In this document: piece after piece, positions 7,068-15,452 of the stretch
Layout of the letters: each line of letters begins with the position of its first letter
Position numbering within the stretch: position 1 is the stretch's first letter
From: JAGLTZ01 sp964637695
GTDB lineage: Bacteria; Blakebacterota; Blakebacteria; Blakebacterales; Blakebacteraceae
Reading direction: 5' to 3'
NCBI GenBank assembly: GCA_964637695.1
Contig: CAZWVF010000043.1
Location: 1 to 24,377 of the forward strand
DNA: 24,377 nt
The notes under the pieces: model-generated
The model's database searches: none
Told to the model about the DNA's origin: nothing
Seen by the model: the letters and a program-made list of their open reading frames with translations, nothing else
Translations under genes and position numbers: made by a program

Positions 7068-10000
7068 GTGAAGCTTTCGAAACTGAATGTATACGGATTC
7101 AAATCATTTGCAGATAAGCTTGAACTGACCATCGGTGACGGTCTGACCGCCGTGGTCGGTCCCAATGGTTGCGGAAAGACCAATATCGTCGATGCCATCA
7201 AGTGGGTTATGGGTGAGCAGAGGCCCACCTCCATCCGCGGCCGCACGATGGAGGATGTGATCTTCAACGGTTCAGCCGGCCGCAAACCGCTCGGATTCGC
7301 CGAAGTGTCTCTTACCATTGAAAATACAGACAACGTTCTGCCTGTGGAGATGCCGGAAGTCACCATCACCCGCCGTCTCTTCCGAAGCGGAGAGAGCGAA
7401 TACCTGATCAATAACCAGCAGTGCCGTCTTCGCGATATTCACGATCTCTTTATGGATACCGGAATCGGCAACAACTCCTACACGGTGATCCAGCAGGATA
7501 TGGTGGACATCATCATCAGCGACAAGGCTGATGAGCGGCGCCTCATCTTCGAAGAGGCGGCAGGTATCCAGAAGTACAAGAGCAGGCGCCGCGAAACACA
7601 GATCAAGCTGAAGAACACCGAGCACGACCTCTTGAGACTCGGCGATGTGATCGCCGAGGTGGAGAAGGCGGTCCGGAGCCTGAAACGGCAGGTAAACAGG
7701 GCGAAGCGGTTCCAGAAGTACAGGGATCGACTATCGGTGGCAGAGGTGTATCTGGGTCTGCTGAAGGACCGGAAGTTCGAGGAGGAGATGAAGCCGCTGC
7801 GGGAGGAGCTGCGGGCCCTCCGAGAATCGAGACAGGGAACGGGCACGGGACTGGCCCAGCAGGAAGCTTCAGTGGCTGAAGCCAGGGTCAGGGCTGTCGA
7901 CCTGGAAAAGGCTGTCTCCGACCTGCAGCGCGAAGTGGATGCAGCCAGGGATAGAGCCAGGCAGGTGGAATCGGAGCTGATCGCTCTGCGCGAACGCCGC
8001 ACTGCTGCCGGCAACGCCGCCGAACGGGGCAGAAATGACGCCGAAGAGATGGTCAGCCGACGCAGGACTGCATTGGAGGAACACGCACAGCTGGAAGAAG
8101 AACGTGGAAGTACCGAAACCGAGCTGGCAGGACTGGTGGAAGTTGAGAGCGAACTGGAGAGCGGTCTGGGAGGAGTAGACGAGCGGCTGATTGAAGCCCA
8201 GGCGGCACTTACCGATCTCAAGGATCGCTACAACCGGGCCAGCATCTATTACCAGGATGAAGCCCAGCGGGCTGAGTTCCTCCGTTTCAAGGTTAAGGAA
8301 CGTCGGGACCGGCTTGAGGAGCTGAGAGCGAATCAGGCTCAGACTTCAGTAGAAGCTGAAGAGGCTGCAAGGGAGAGAGCGCGTCTGGCAGGCGAGCTGG
8401 AAGAGATGACCGGCAGACGCAACAGCCTGCGGACACGCAGGATTGAAACAGAAAAGGCCCGTGACACAGCAGCCGAACAGATTCAGGTACAGACCGCCGG
8501 TCTGGCCGAAATCAATGGTGCGCTGAAGGCGGCAGATGCCGAGGCGTCTGTTATCAGGGAACTGCTCGAAAGCCTTGAAGGTGTGGATGAGGTAACACGG
8601 GAACTACGGGGAGCTGAGGAGGAAGGTTTCGGATCTCTGCTGGCTGAAGTACTGCAGGTGGAGAGTGAGGCATTGACCGCGGCCGAGGCGGCTCTCGGGC
8701 CGGCACTGGAGGGCCTCCTTCTGCTGGATGAATCGGCCCTGGAGAGGGCCCTGGCAATGCTGAAGGGAAGAGTTGAAGGTGGAAGGGCCCTCCTGCTTGC
8801 ACCCCATCTGGCAGGTGTTTCCTCAAATGAACTGCCCCGATGGGTGGAGAGTTCTCCGGGACAGAAGGGGAGGCTTGCAGACTGCATACGCGGTGATGGA
8901 GTGGAGGCTGAAGTCGCCCGGGGACTGCTCTCGCGGGTAGTGCTGATGACGGGACTCGATGAAGCTCTCGCACTTGCACCGGAAGCTTCCAGATATGGCT
9001 GGACTCTGGTTACCATGAATGGCGAATTGGTCGCGCCGGGAGGTGCGATCAGTGCGGGCCGGACGGCAGGCGGGGCGTCGAGTGGACTTCTTTCCAGGCG
9101 GTACAAGCTGGATGAACTGCACGACCGGATCGAGCGACTCAGTTCCGATTTCAGAGAAGAGGAAGCGGCGCTCAAGCGCAGGAAGGAAGCCTTGATTGAA
9201 CTGCGCGAGCAGTTCAGGACCCTTTCGAGCGAACTTGAAGAAGTTGAATCTTTACACCATGAACTCGACTGGGAGCACAACAGCGCCGCTTCCAGTCAAA
9301 AGATACTTACCGATCGCGCAGGTGAACTGGCGGCCAGGACTGTGGATGAGGAAATTGAGCTGGAAGCGGACGTTACCGAACTGGACAAGCTGAGCCCCCT
9401 GTTGTCCAAAGCGCTCGAGGAGAGCGGGGAACTGGGTGGGGCCCTGGAGGAGCAGCAGGAGCAGGTTGCGGCCGTAACATCGGAGCAGGATCAACAGAGG
9501 CATCAGCTGCAGGAAGCCAGGCTGAACAGGGTAAGGCTGGAGCACAGGGTTGACAGTCTGAAGCGGGAGATGAAGCGTCTGGCCGACAGCGCCGAAGAGC
9601 TGGCACAGACCGCGGAACGACGGCGGCAGGAAGCGGCCGAATCTGAAGCGAATTTCAAGACGCTGAGTGAACAGATCGAACAGCAGGAAGGGATCCTGGA
9701 GCAGCGGCAGGAGGTCAGGAGGAAGCTGGAGTCGGGTCTTCAGGAGCAGGAGAAAGAGTATCTCGAGCATCGCAATTCAATGCAGATCCTTGAGGAGGAC
9801 CTGCGCAGGGAGCGGAAGGCCCGGGAGGGCCAGCAGGAGAGAGTACATACTATTGAACTGCGCCTCTCTGAACTGGGCACGAGGCGTGAGGGTCTGACAG
9901 AGAGGGTTCTGCACGATTACGACGTGGACCTGGCTGATCTGGATGAGGCTGAACTGCTCACCGAAGGAGAGGAGCCGCCGACCGCCGAAGCTCTCGACGA

Positions 10001-10643
10001 AGAAGTAATGGACCTGCGTGAGAAGCTGGACCGGCTGGGGCCGGTTAACCTGCTTGCTCTGGAAGAGTTCGAAGCGGAAAAAGAACGATTCGATTTCCTG
10101 GTAGAACAGAGGACCGATCTTGAAGAAGCCAGGCATACGCTTCAGCAGACAATCCGGAAGATAAACAAGACCGCCCGGAAGCGGTTTGCCGACACCTTCG
10201 AGGAGATCAGGACCAATTTCAGAAAGACCTACTCACAGTTCTTCGAGGGTGGGGAAGCTGATATCTACCTGAGCGGCGAGGAGGACCCACTCGAGGCCGA
10301 TATAGAAATCGTTGCCCGACCGAAGGGCAAGATTCTTAAGAGCCTGGCCGCTCTCTCGGGCGGTGAAAAGGCTCTTACAGCGATTGCGCTGCTGTTTGCC
10401 ATCTATCTGGTGAAACCGAGCCCCTTCTGCATCTTTGACGAGGTGGACGCTTCTCTGGACGAAGCCAACATCGGACGATTCCTGAGAGTATTAAAGCTGT
10501 TTGAAGATACGACACAGTTCATATTGATTACACACAACAACCGTACGATGGAGGCTTCCGATACTTTCCTGGGCATTACCATGGAGGAACCCGGTGTTTC
10601 CAAGGTGGTCGGGGTGCGTTTTGGAGAGGAAGCGGCCGCCTGA
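7068..10643 (+). CDS. smc: Chromosome partition/condensation ATPase SMC
   Basis: The 1191-residue protein has the full SMC plan. The N-terminal ATPase half carries the Walker A motif GPNGCGKT (residues 31-38). Coiled coil runs from about 170 to 500, a hinge from about 502 to 680 (GFGSLLAEVLQV through GELVAPGGAISAG), and the returning coiled coil to about 1030. The C-terminal half has the signature LSGGEKA (1096-1102) and Walker B CIFDEVDAS with D1124 and catalytic E1125. With ScpA and ScpB, not in this window, it extrudes DNA loops and helps separate chromosomes. The start is a GTG 3 bp after the selA stop; no other start fits the conserved MKLSKLNVYGFKSFAD opening. Length is normal for bacterial SMC. 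Confidence 0.97.
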   Translation: MKLSKLNVYGFKSFADKLELTIGDGLTAVVGPNGCGKTNIVDAIKWVMGEQRPTSIRGRTMEDVIFNGSAGRKPLGFAEVSLTIENTDNVLPVEMPEVTITRRLFRSGESEYLINNQQCRLRDIHDLFMDTGIGNNSYTVIQQDMVDIIISDKADERRLIFEEAAGIQKYKSRRRETQIKLKNTEHDLLRLGDVIAEVEKAVRSLKRQVNRAKRFQKYRDRLSVAEVYLGLLKDRKFEEEMKPLREELRALRESRQGTGTGLAQQEASVAEARVRAVDLEKAVSDLQREVDAARDRARQVESELIALRERRTAAGNAAERGRNDAEEMVSRRRTALEEHAQLEEERGSTETELAGLVEVESELESGLGGVDERLIEAQAALTDLKDRYNRASIYYQDEAQRAEFLRFKVKERRDRLEELRANQAQTSVEAEEAARERARLAGELEEMTGRRNSLRTRRIETEKARDTAAEQIQVQTAGLAEINGALKAADAEASVIRELLESLEGVDEVTRELRGAEEEGFGSLLAEVLQVESEALTAAEAALGPALEGLLLLDESALERALAMLKGRVEGGRALLLAPHLAGVSSNELPRWVESSPGQKGRLADCIRGDGVEAEVARGLLSRVVLMTGLDEALALAPEASRYGWTLVTMNGELVAPGGAISAGRTAGGASSGLLSRRYKLDELHDRIERLSSDFREEEAALKRRKEALIELREQFRTLSSELEEVESLHHELDWEHNSAASSQKILTDRAGELAARTVDEEIELEADVTELDKLSPLLSKALEESGELGGALEEQQEQVAAVTSEQDQQRHQLQEARLNRVRLEHRVDSLKREMKRLADSAEELAQTAERRRQEAAESEANFKTLSEQIEQQEGILEQRQEVRRKLESGLQEQEKEYLEHRNSMQILEEDLRRERKAREGQQERVHTIELRLSELGTRREGLTERVLHDYDVDLADLDEAELLTEGEEPPTAEALDEEVMDLREKLDRLGPVNLLALEEFEAEKERFDFLVEQRTDLEEARHTLQQTIRKINKTARKRFADTFEEIRTNFRKTYSQFFEGGEADIYLSGEEDPLEADIEIVARPKGKILKSLAALSGGEKALTAIALLFAIYLVKPSPFCIFDEVDASLDEANIGRFLRVLKLFEDTTQFILITHNNRTMEASDTFLGITMEEPGVSKVVGVRFGEEAAA
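10623..10630 (+). promoter_or_regulatory. Shine-Dalgarno supporting a CTG start at 10640
   Basis: GGAGAGGA at 10623-10630, inside the 3' end of smc, lies 9 nt before a CTG at 10640-10642 that overlaps the smc stop as CTGA. This arrangement is like the common ATGA overlaps, two of which occur further down the same operon, and marks where translation of the next gene probably begins. Confidence 0.6.
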
Positions 10644-13600
10644 CCTGCCCGAACCGAACCCGCCGTCTCTTAACTGTCATCTGGATTGCCTTCTTCGTAT
10701 CGGGGACAGCCGGTCTGATCTATGAGGTGGTGTGGGCGCGATATCTCGATCTGATCCTGGGTGGCACGACATACGCTCACATTATGGTGCTGGCTGCGTA
10801 TATGGGCGGACTCGCATCAGGTGCGTGGTTCATCGGCAGGCTTGCAGACAGGCTGAGCGAACCTCTTGCCGTATATTCCTACCTGGAGATGGCCATTGGA
10901 GTATACGGTCTTGCTTTCCCGATCATATTCTCCATCGGAAGCGGCCTCTACATCTTTCTGGCAGGTTTTCTCGGTACAACAGGCACAGGCGGCGCAGTCA
11001 ACAAGCTGCTGGTTTCGGTGCTTCTGCTCAGTCCTTCGACATTCATGATGGGAGGCACGCTACCGCTGCTGACCCGTGCTGTGACCGCCCTGCCGGAAAT
11101 GGTTGGCAGGAGAGTATCGGGACTCTACTTCATCAACAGCAGCGGAGCGGTCTTTGGAGCCCTTGCTGCAGGGTTCTTCCTGATCAGATGGTTCGGTGTT
11201 CAGGCCACGCTGACGATCGCCGCGGCCCTGAACATCGCCGTCGGGGTATCCCTGCTGGCCGCCTGGCGGTATGGATGGCTCTCTGGTATGGAAGGGGAGG
11301 ATGAAGAGGGATCCCCGCATGAGGCGGAAGAGGAAGAATCAGAGCTGCAGAACCTGCTATGGAAAGAAGAAGTAGAGGAATCCCGGTTGAGGACCTGGGC
11401 CGCCTTTGCCCTGTGGGGAGTGGGGCTCTCCGGCCTGATTGTAATGGTCTACGAGGTCAGCTGGATTCGACTGCTTTCCACCATCCTCGGATCGAGTACG
11501 TATTCCTTCACGTTGATGCTGGCGGCATTCATTACGGGGATCGCCCTGGGTTCCCTTATGGCACGGTGGCTGGCACGGTTCGGAAGGCCCTTTCTCTATT
11601 TCGGTCTGACACAGTTCTTCATAGGCGCAAGCCTGCTCATAGTGCTGCCACTCTACTCCCGGCTGCCCTATGCATTTCTCTCTCTGCAGAGCATCATAGG
11701 CCATACCGACTCAGGTTACGCTCTCTACGAAACGGTCAAGTATCTCTTCTGCCTGGCGATAATGCTGCCGCCGACCCTCGCTTCGGGTGCCGCGCTGCCC
11801 CTGGCAACCGATGTGGCCGCCAGGCTCTCCAGGAAGATAGGATCACCGGTCGGACGGATCTTTGCCGTCAACACTCTCGGCACCATTCTGGGGGCACTGA
11901 TGGGCGGACTGGTACTCCTTCCCGTTCTGGGTGTCAGGCACACGCTCGAACTGGGCATCGCGGTGAATATGCTCTTCGGATTATGGGTCCTCTTCATCAA
12001 TCCACATGCGGCCGGGTGGAGGAAGAACTGCGCTGCGGGAGCGGTTGTTCTGACTGCAATATACCTGATGATCTCCGGGCAGTGGGATCTGCGTGCTCTC
12101 GCATCGGGAGTGTTCCGGGAACGGCTTGAGCCTGACAGGGCGATTGAGCAGTTCCGGAACAGCATCGGTAATCTGGAAGTGGTCTTCTACGAGGAGGATG
12201 TGAACGGAACGGTTGCGGTTCTGAAGAGGGGGATCGACTACTCCCTGATCGTCAACGGCAAGGCCGATGCCAGCAGCTATCGGAACGACAGCGTCACTCA
12301 GACACTGATAGCGGCGATTCCCGCGATGATGGTTCCCGATGCTGAAAGAGCAATGGTGATCGGACTGGGGAGCGGCCAGACGGCCGGCCACCTGCTTGAG
12401 TATCCTGTACAGCAGGTGGAGATAATCGAGATATCACCCGGTGTGGTCAAGGCGAGTCATTTCTTCGATCATATCAACGGCATGCCGCTGGAGGACCCTC
12501 GTGCCACACTGGTAACGCAGGATGCCAGGACATATCTGCTGACCCGCCCCGACGCCCGTTACGATCTGATCCTTTCCGAACCGAGCAATCCGTGGATAGC
12601 CGGTATCGGCGGTCTCTTTACCATCGAGTACTTCTCCTCCCTCAAAGACAGGCTCAATCCGGGAGGTGTTGTTGCGCAGTGGATCCACACCTACGAGCAG
12701 ACAGATGAAACCCTCGGCAGTGTACTGCTGACGTTCTGTGAAGTGTTTCCTTATGTTTCGATCTGGGGCATGTCGGTCTCCGATCTGCTGCTGGTGGGAA
12801 GCATCGAACCGATTGCCTGGGACTTTGATGCGTCAGAAGCGGCATTCGAACGTTCAGGTGTGGCAGATGACATGGAATGGATAGGAGTAAACGACCTCTT
12901 CACCCTCCTCAGCCGGCAGATAATGAGCCCTTTGAGGGTGAGGGAGGCGATCAGCCTGGGTGGCCGTCTCAATACAAACAACTTCCCTTTCCTTGAATAC
13001 CAGGCACCCCGCGTTTTCTTCCTCGATGCCGAAGCATCTCTGCACAGGGAATTCGACGAGCGCAACCGGACTCTGAGGAACACCGATCTTGAACTGGCAC
13101 TCTACCTGACAGGCCGGAAGCCTTCGGCAGAGGAACTGTCGAATTCGATCGCCTACTTCGATGATTCGATCGGAATGCTGACCCGCCTGAGGGTATCGGC
13201 GGCAGCCGGCTGGCTGGAGCTTGACGCGGGCGCTCAGCTGGCAACTGAGGTGGCCGAAGAGATGGGGTACTCCGATCTGATGGCCACTGTCGATAAAACC
13301 GGGAGCATGTATCTCCGTGATCCATCGAATCCTGAACATGCGAATAAGTATGCCGACGCACTGCTCGCCGTTTACGATCTGACCCGCAGTGCCGTTTTCG
13401 GTGCCGACCGGGTTGCAGGCAGATTGATGGAAATTCTGCCCATGGCATCCGGCTCTGACAGCGGAAAGAGAGGTCTCTACATCTACAGGCTGGGCCAGAT
13501 CCTCTTCGACCAGGGCCTCTATGAAGAGGCCGTGGTGCAGCTGAACGAGGTTATCGCCATGATGGAAGCCGGAGAGCAGGTCGACCCGGCTGTACAAGCC

Positions 13601-13768
13601 GACTTCCTGTTGATATATCTGGGGAAGGCCCTGATGAAACTGGACCGATTCAACGAAGCCATGCCGATCTTTCAGATGGCTTATGAGCTGAATCGCGGCA
13701 ATTCAGTGGCAGCGTTCTACTTTGCAGGGTTGCGTCGCAGTGGATCTGCTGCAGTGATGCCGGAATGA
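10640..13768 (+). CDS. Membrane protein fused to a spermidine-synthase-like domain, with C-terminal TPRs
   Basis: About 1042 residues if translation starts at the CTG at 10640. The first ATG/GTG/TTG in frame is a GTG at 10727, but starting there would cut the first membrane helix (VIWIAFFVSGTAGLIYEVVW), which is conserved in this family, so the CTG with its GGAGAGGA site is preferred. Two blocks of transmembrane helices are separated by an acidic linker near residues 215-245. A class-I methyltransferase-like spermidine synthase domain follows: GLGSGQTAG at 575-583, an acidic EIS strand end, and SEPSNPW near 647. The last 100 residues contain two TPR-like helical pairs. Such proteins are often annotated as fused MFS/spermidine synthase; their reaction is mostly untested, so aminopropyl transfer is not claimed. 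The stop overlaps the next gene as ATGA. Confidence 0.88.
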   Translation: MTCPNRTRRLLTVIWIAFFVSGTAGLIYEVVWARYLDLILGGTTYAHIMVLAAYMGGLASGAWFIGRLADRLSEPLAVYSYLEMAIGVYGLAFPIIFSIGSGLYIFLAGFLGTTGTGGAVNKLLVSVLLLSPSTFMMGGTLPLLTRAVTALPEMVGRRVSGLYFINSSGAVFGALAAGFFLIRWFGVQATLTIAAALNIAVGVSLLAAWRYGWLSGMEGEDEEGSPHEAEEEESELQNLLWKEEVEESRLRTWAAFALWGVGLSGLIVMVYEVSWIRLLSTILGSSTYSFTLMLAAFITGIALGSLMARWLARFGRPFLYFGLTQFFIGASLLIVLPLYSRLPYAFLSLQSIIGHTDSGYALYETVKYLFCLAIMLPPTLASGAALPLATDVAARLSRKIGSPVGRIFAVNTLGTILGALMGGLVLLPVLGVRHTLELGIAVNMLFGLWVLFINPHAAGWRKNCAAGAVVLTAIYLMISGQWDLRALASGVFRERLEPDRAIEQFRNSIGNLEVVFYEEDVNGTVAVLKRGIDYSLIVNGKADASSYRNDSVTQTLIAAIPAMMVPDAERAMVIGLGSGQTAGHLLEYPVQQVEIIEISPGVVKASHFFDHINGMPLEDPRATLVTQDARTYLLTRPDARYDLILSEPSNPWIAGIGGLFTIEYFSSLKDRLNPGGVVAQWIHTYEQTDETLGSVLLTFCEVFPYVSIWGMSVSDLLLVGSIEPIAWDFDASEAAFERSGVADDMEWIGVNDLFTLLSRQIMSPLRVREAISLGGRLNTNNFPFLEYQAPRVFFLDAEASLHREFDERNRTLRNTDLELALYLTGRKPSAEELSNSIAYFDDSIGMLTRLRVSAAAGWLELDAGAQLATEVAEEMGYSDLMATVDKTGSMYLRDPSNPEHANKYADALLAVYDLTRSAVFGADRVAGRLMEILPMASGSDSGKRGLYIYRLGQILFDQGLYEEAVVQLNEVIAMMEAGEQVDPAVQADFLLIYLGKALMKLDRFNEAMPIFQMAYELNRGNSVAAFYFAGLRRSGSAAVMPE

Positions 13769-14607
13769 TGAATCGAAACCTGTCGATAAGAACCTTGATG
13801 GTGACAGGAATTCTCCTCCTCGGCGGATATGCGGGAGGGTGTGCCCGCTTTGTCACGACGGCCAGGCTCGACTTCATGGAGATGGGTGCAGAGGGGATCC
13901 TGCAGTACGCCTCCGATCAGGCAGGCAGCGTATCGAGCCTGCTTTCATCGGGCACGCTTCAGATCCGGTTCGAACGCGGGAGTCTTTCGGCACGGTGCGC
14001 CATCCTTTACGCACAACCCGATTCGATCCGTCTCGATGTCAGTGCAGCCCTCGGAACGATGCTGCTGCAGGCCGTGATGGCCGGTTCCAGCATTCAGGCC
14101 TATGTCCCTGTGGAAAGGGCAGTAATCAGCGGAACCATCGAACCGGGAGAGGTGTTCGAATTCGGAGGGATCCCGCTGGAGCTCAATTCTTTAAGAGAAC
14201 TCGTCCTGGGTCCGGCTCTGGCCCTCAACTGGGTAGAACTTGCCGCGCGTGTGGATCAGCTCGATATCGAACCCAACCAGATACTTGTGGGGATTCCCCG
14301 ACCGGGAGGATTCAGGCTTCTTCTGACCCTCGACACACGTCTGCGATATCAGAAAGAAGTGCTTATCGATCCTCAGGGGAAGGTCCTCCTGGAGAGTCAT
14401 TTCTCAAATTATGACAGGGTCGGTGGAGCGCTGCTGCCCGGCAGGGTCAGACTGGTCTATCCCGACACCTTTCTCGAACTGACATTCGAGGCTTCCCGGC
14501 AGAGGGTGGATCCTCCTCGTTCGACCAGTGATTTTGTTCTCGATATCCCGGCAGGTGTCCGTCATCTGCCTCTGGTGCCTCCTCCCGGCTCCCGGACTCA
14601 GCGATGA
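13765..14607 (+). CDS. Lipoprotein, possibly LolB/DUF4292-like
   Basis: The 280-residue product starts at the ATG at 13765, overlapping the previous stop, or at the next ATG at 13768. A hydrophobic segment (LMVTGILLLGGYAGG) ends in a lipobox with the lipidated cysteine at residue 26 (YAGGC). The mature part alternates beta-rich segments: LQIRFERGSLSARCAILY, then PDSIRLDVSAALGTMLLQAVM, then an Ile/Val strand with AYVPVERAVISG. This resembles the half-barrel fold of LolA/LolB and DUF4292 lipoproteins, which bind lipids or lipoproteins between the membranes. The resemblance is a general impression, not a motif match. It sits between the spermidine-synthase-like membrane protein and a prenyltransferase, consistent with an envelope lipid role. 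Its stop overlaps the next start as ATGA at 14604-14607. Confidence 0.75.
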   Translation: MMNRNLSIRTLMVTGILLLGGYAGGCARFVTTARLDFMEMGAEGILQYASDQAGSVSSLLSSGTLQIRFERGSLSARCAILYAQPDSIRLDVSAALGTMLLQAVMAGSSIQAYVPVERAVISGTIEPGEVFEFGGIPLELNSLRELVLGPALALNWVELAARVDQLDIEPNQILVGIPRPGGFRLLLTLDTRLRYQKEVLIDPQGKVLLESHFSNYDRVGGALLPGRVRLVYPDTFLELTFEASRQRVDPPRSTSDFVLDIPAGVRHLPLVPPPGSRTQR

Positions 14608-15437
14608 ATTACATTGCGGCTCTGATAACGATCACGCGACCTCTCAATGTCGTGATCACTGCAATCGCGGTCGTTATCGGAGCGATTACCGCTCTCGGCC
14701 TGCCGGATGACTGGGGTCCGGTTTTATGGGCCGTGTTATCAGCATCGCTCGTAACGGCGGGGGGCAATACCCTGAACGATGTGACCGATGTCGAAGTGGA
14801 TCGTGTGAATAAGCCTCACCGGCCGCTGCCGGAAGGTATCATATCCGTCACTGCAGCAGCGTGGTGGGCGATCGTGCTGATGACAGGTGGAGCTGCCCTT
14901 GCCTGGCTGCTGCCCGTTCCATGCCGCATTATCGTTCTGGCTGCCGTGGTCGTAATCGTTGCATACGATCTTTGGGGGAAGGGGTGGTCCCTGACTGGAA
15001 ATATCGTAGTCTCTCTGGTGTCGGGTGCGGCTTTCATCTACGGCAGTCTGGCGGCCGGCCACGGTCTCTGGGGATTTATACCGGGCGTAATGGCCTTCTT
15101 CTTTCATTTCGGCAGGGAGATAATCAAGGACCTGGAAGACCTCGATGCAGACGGTACGGCAGGTCTGAAAACGTGGCCGCTGCTGGCCGGCGACAGGGTG
15201 GCCCGCCGTACGGCGCAGGCGATACTGGCGGTACTGTTGCTCATCCTCGCGCTGCCGACCATCTTCGGGTGGCTCGGCATGTGGTACCTGGTAGTCGTCA
15301 TCCCGGGTGTCGCGGTTCCGGTGCTGGCAGTCATCTTCAGGCTCTCCAGGGAGCAGACACCTCAGGTGTATGGCAGGCTTCAGATGATCCTGAAATGGGA
15401 CATGCTGCTTGGGCTGGCCGCCGTTCTGGTCGGATGA
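14604..15437 (+). CDS. UbiA-family polyprenyltransferase
   Basis: The 277-residue integral membrane protein has about eight hydrophobic helices. The first aspartate-rich motif is N58-D59-x2-D62-x3-D66-R67 followed by NKPHRPLP. The second is in REIIKDLEDLDADG (171-184). Both bind magnesium and the prenyl diphosphate in UbiA enzymes, which attach a prenyl chain to an aromatic ring or to glycerol phosphate. The short length, ITRPLNVV opening and R-E-I-x-K-D-x-E-D second motif recall the geranylgeranylglycerol-phosphate geranylgeranyltransferase (DGGGP synthase) branch more than UbiA or MenA sensu stricto, but the substrate cannot be settled from sequence alone. There is no quinone biosynthesis gene next to it. 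Confidence 0.9.
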   Translation: MNYIAALITITRPLNVVITAIAVVIGAITALGLPDDWGPVLWAVLSASLVTAGGNTLNDVTDVEVDRVNKPHRPLPEGIISVTAAAWWAIVLMTGGAALAWLLPVPCRIIVLAAVVVIVAYDLWGKGWSLTGNIVVSLVSGAAFIYGSLAAGHGLWGFIPGVMAFFFHFGREIIKDLEDLDADGTAGLKTWPLLAGDRVARRTAQAILAVLLLILALPTIFGWLGMWYLVVVIPGVAVPVLAVIFRLSREQTPQVYGRLQMILKWDMLLGLAAVLVG

Positions 15438-15452
15438 ACCGGGGATGATCCG

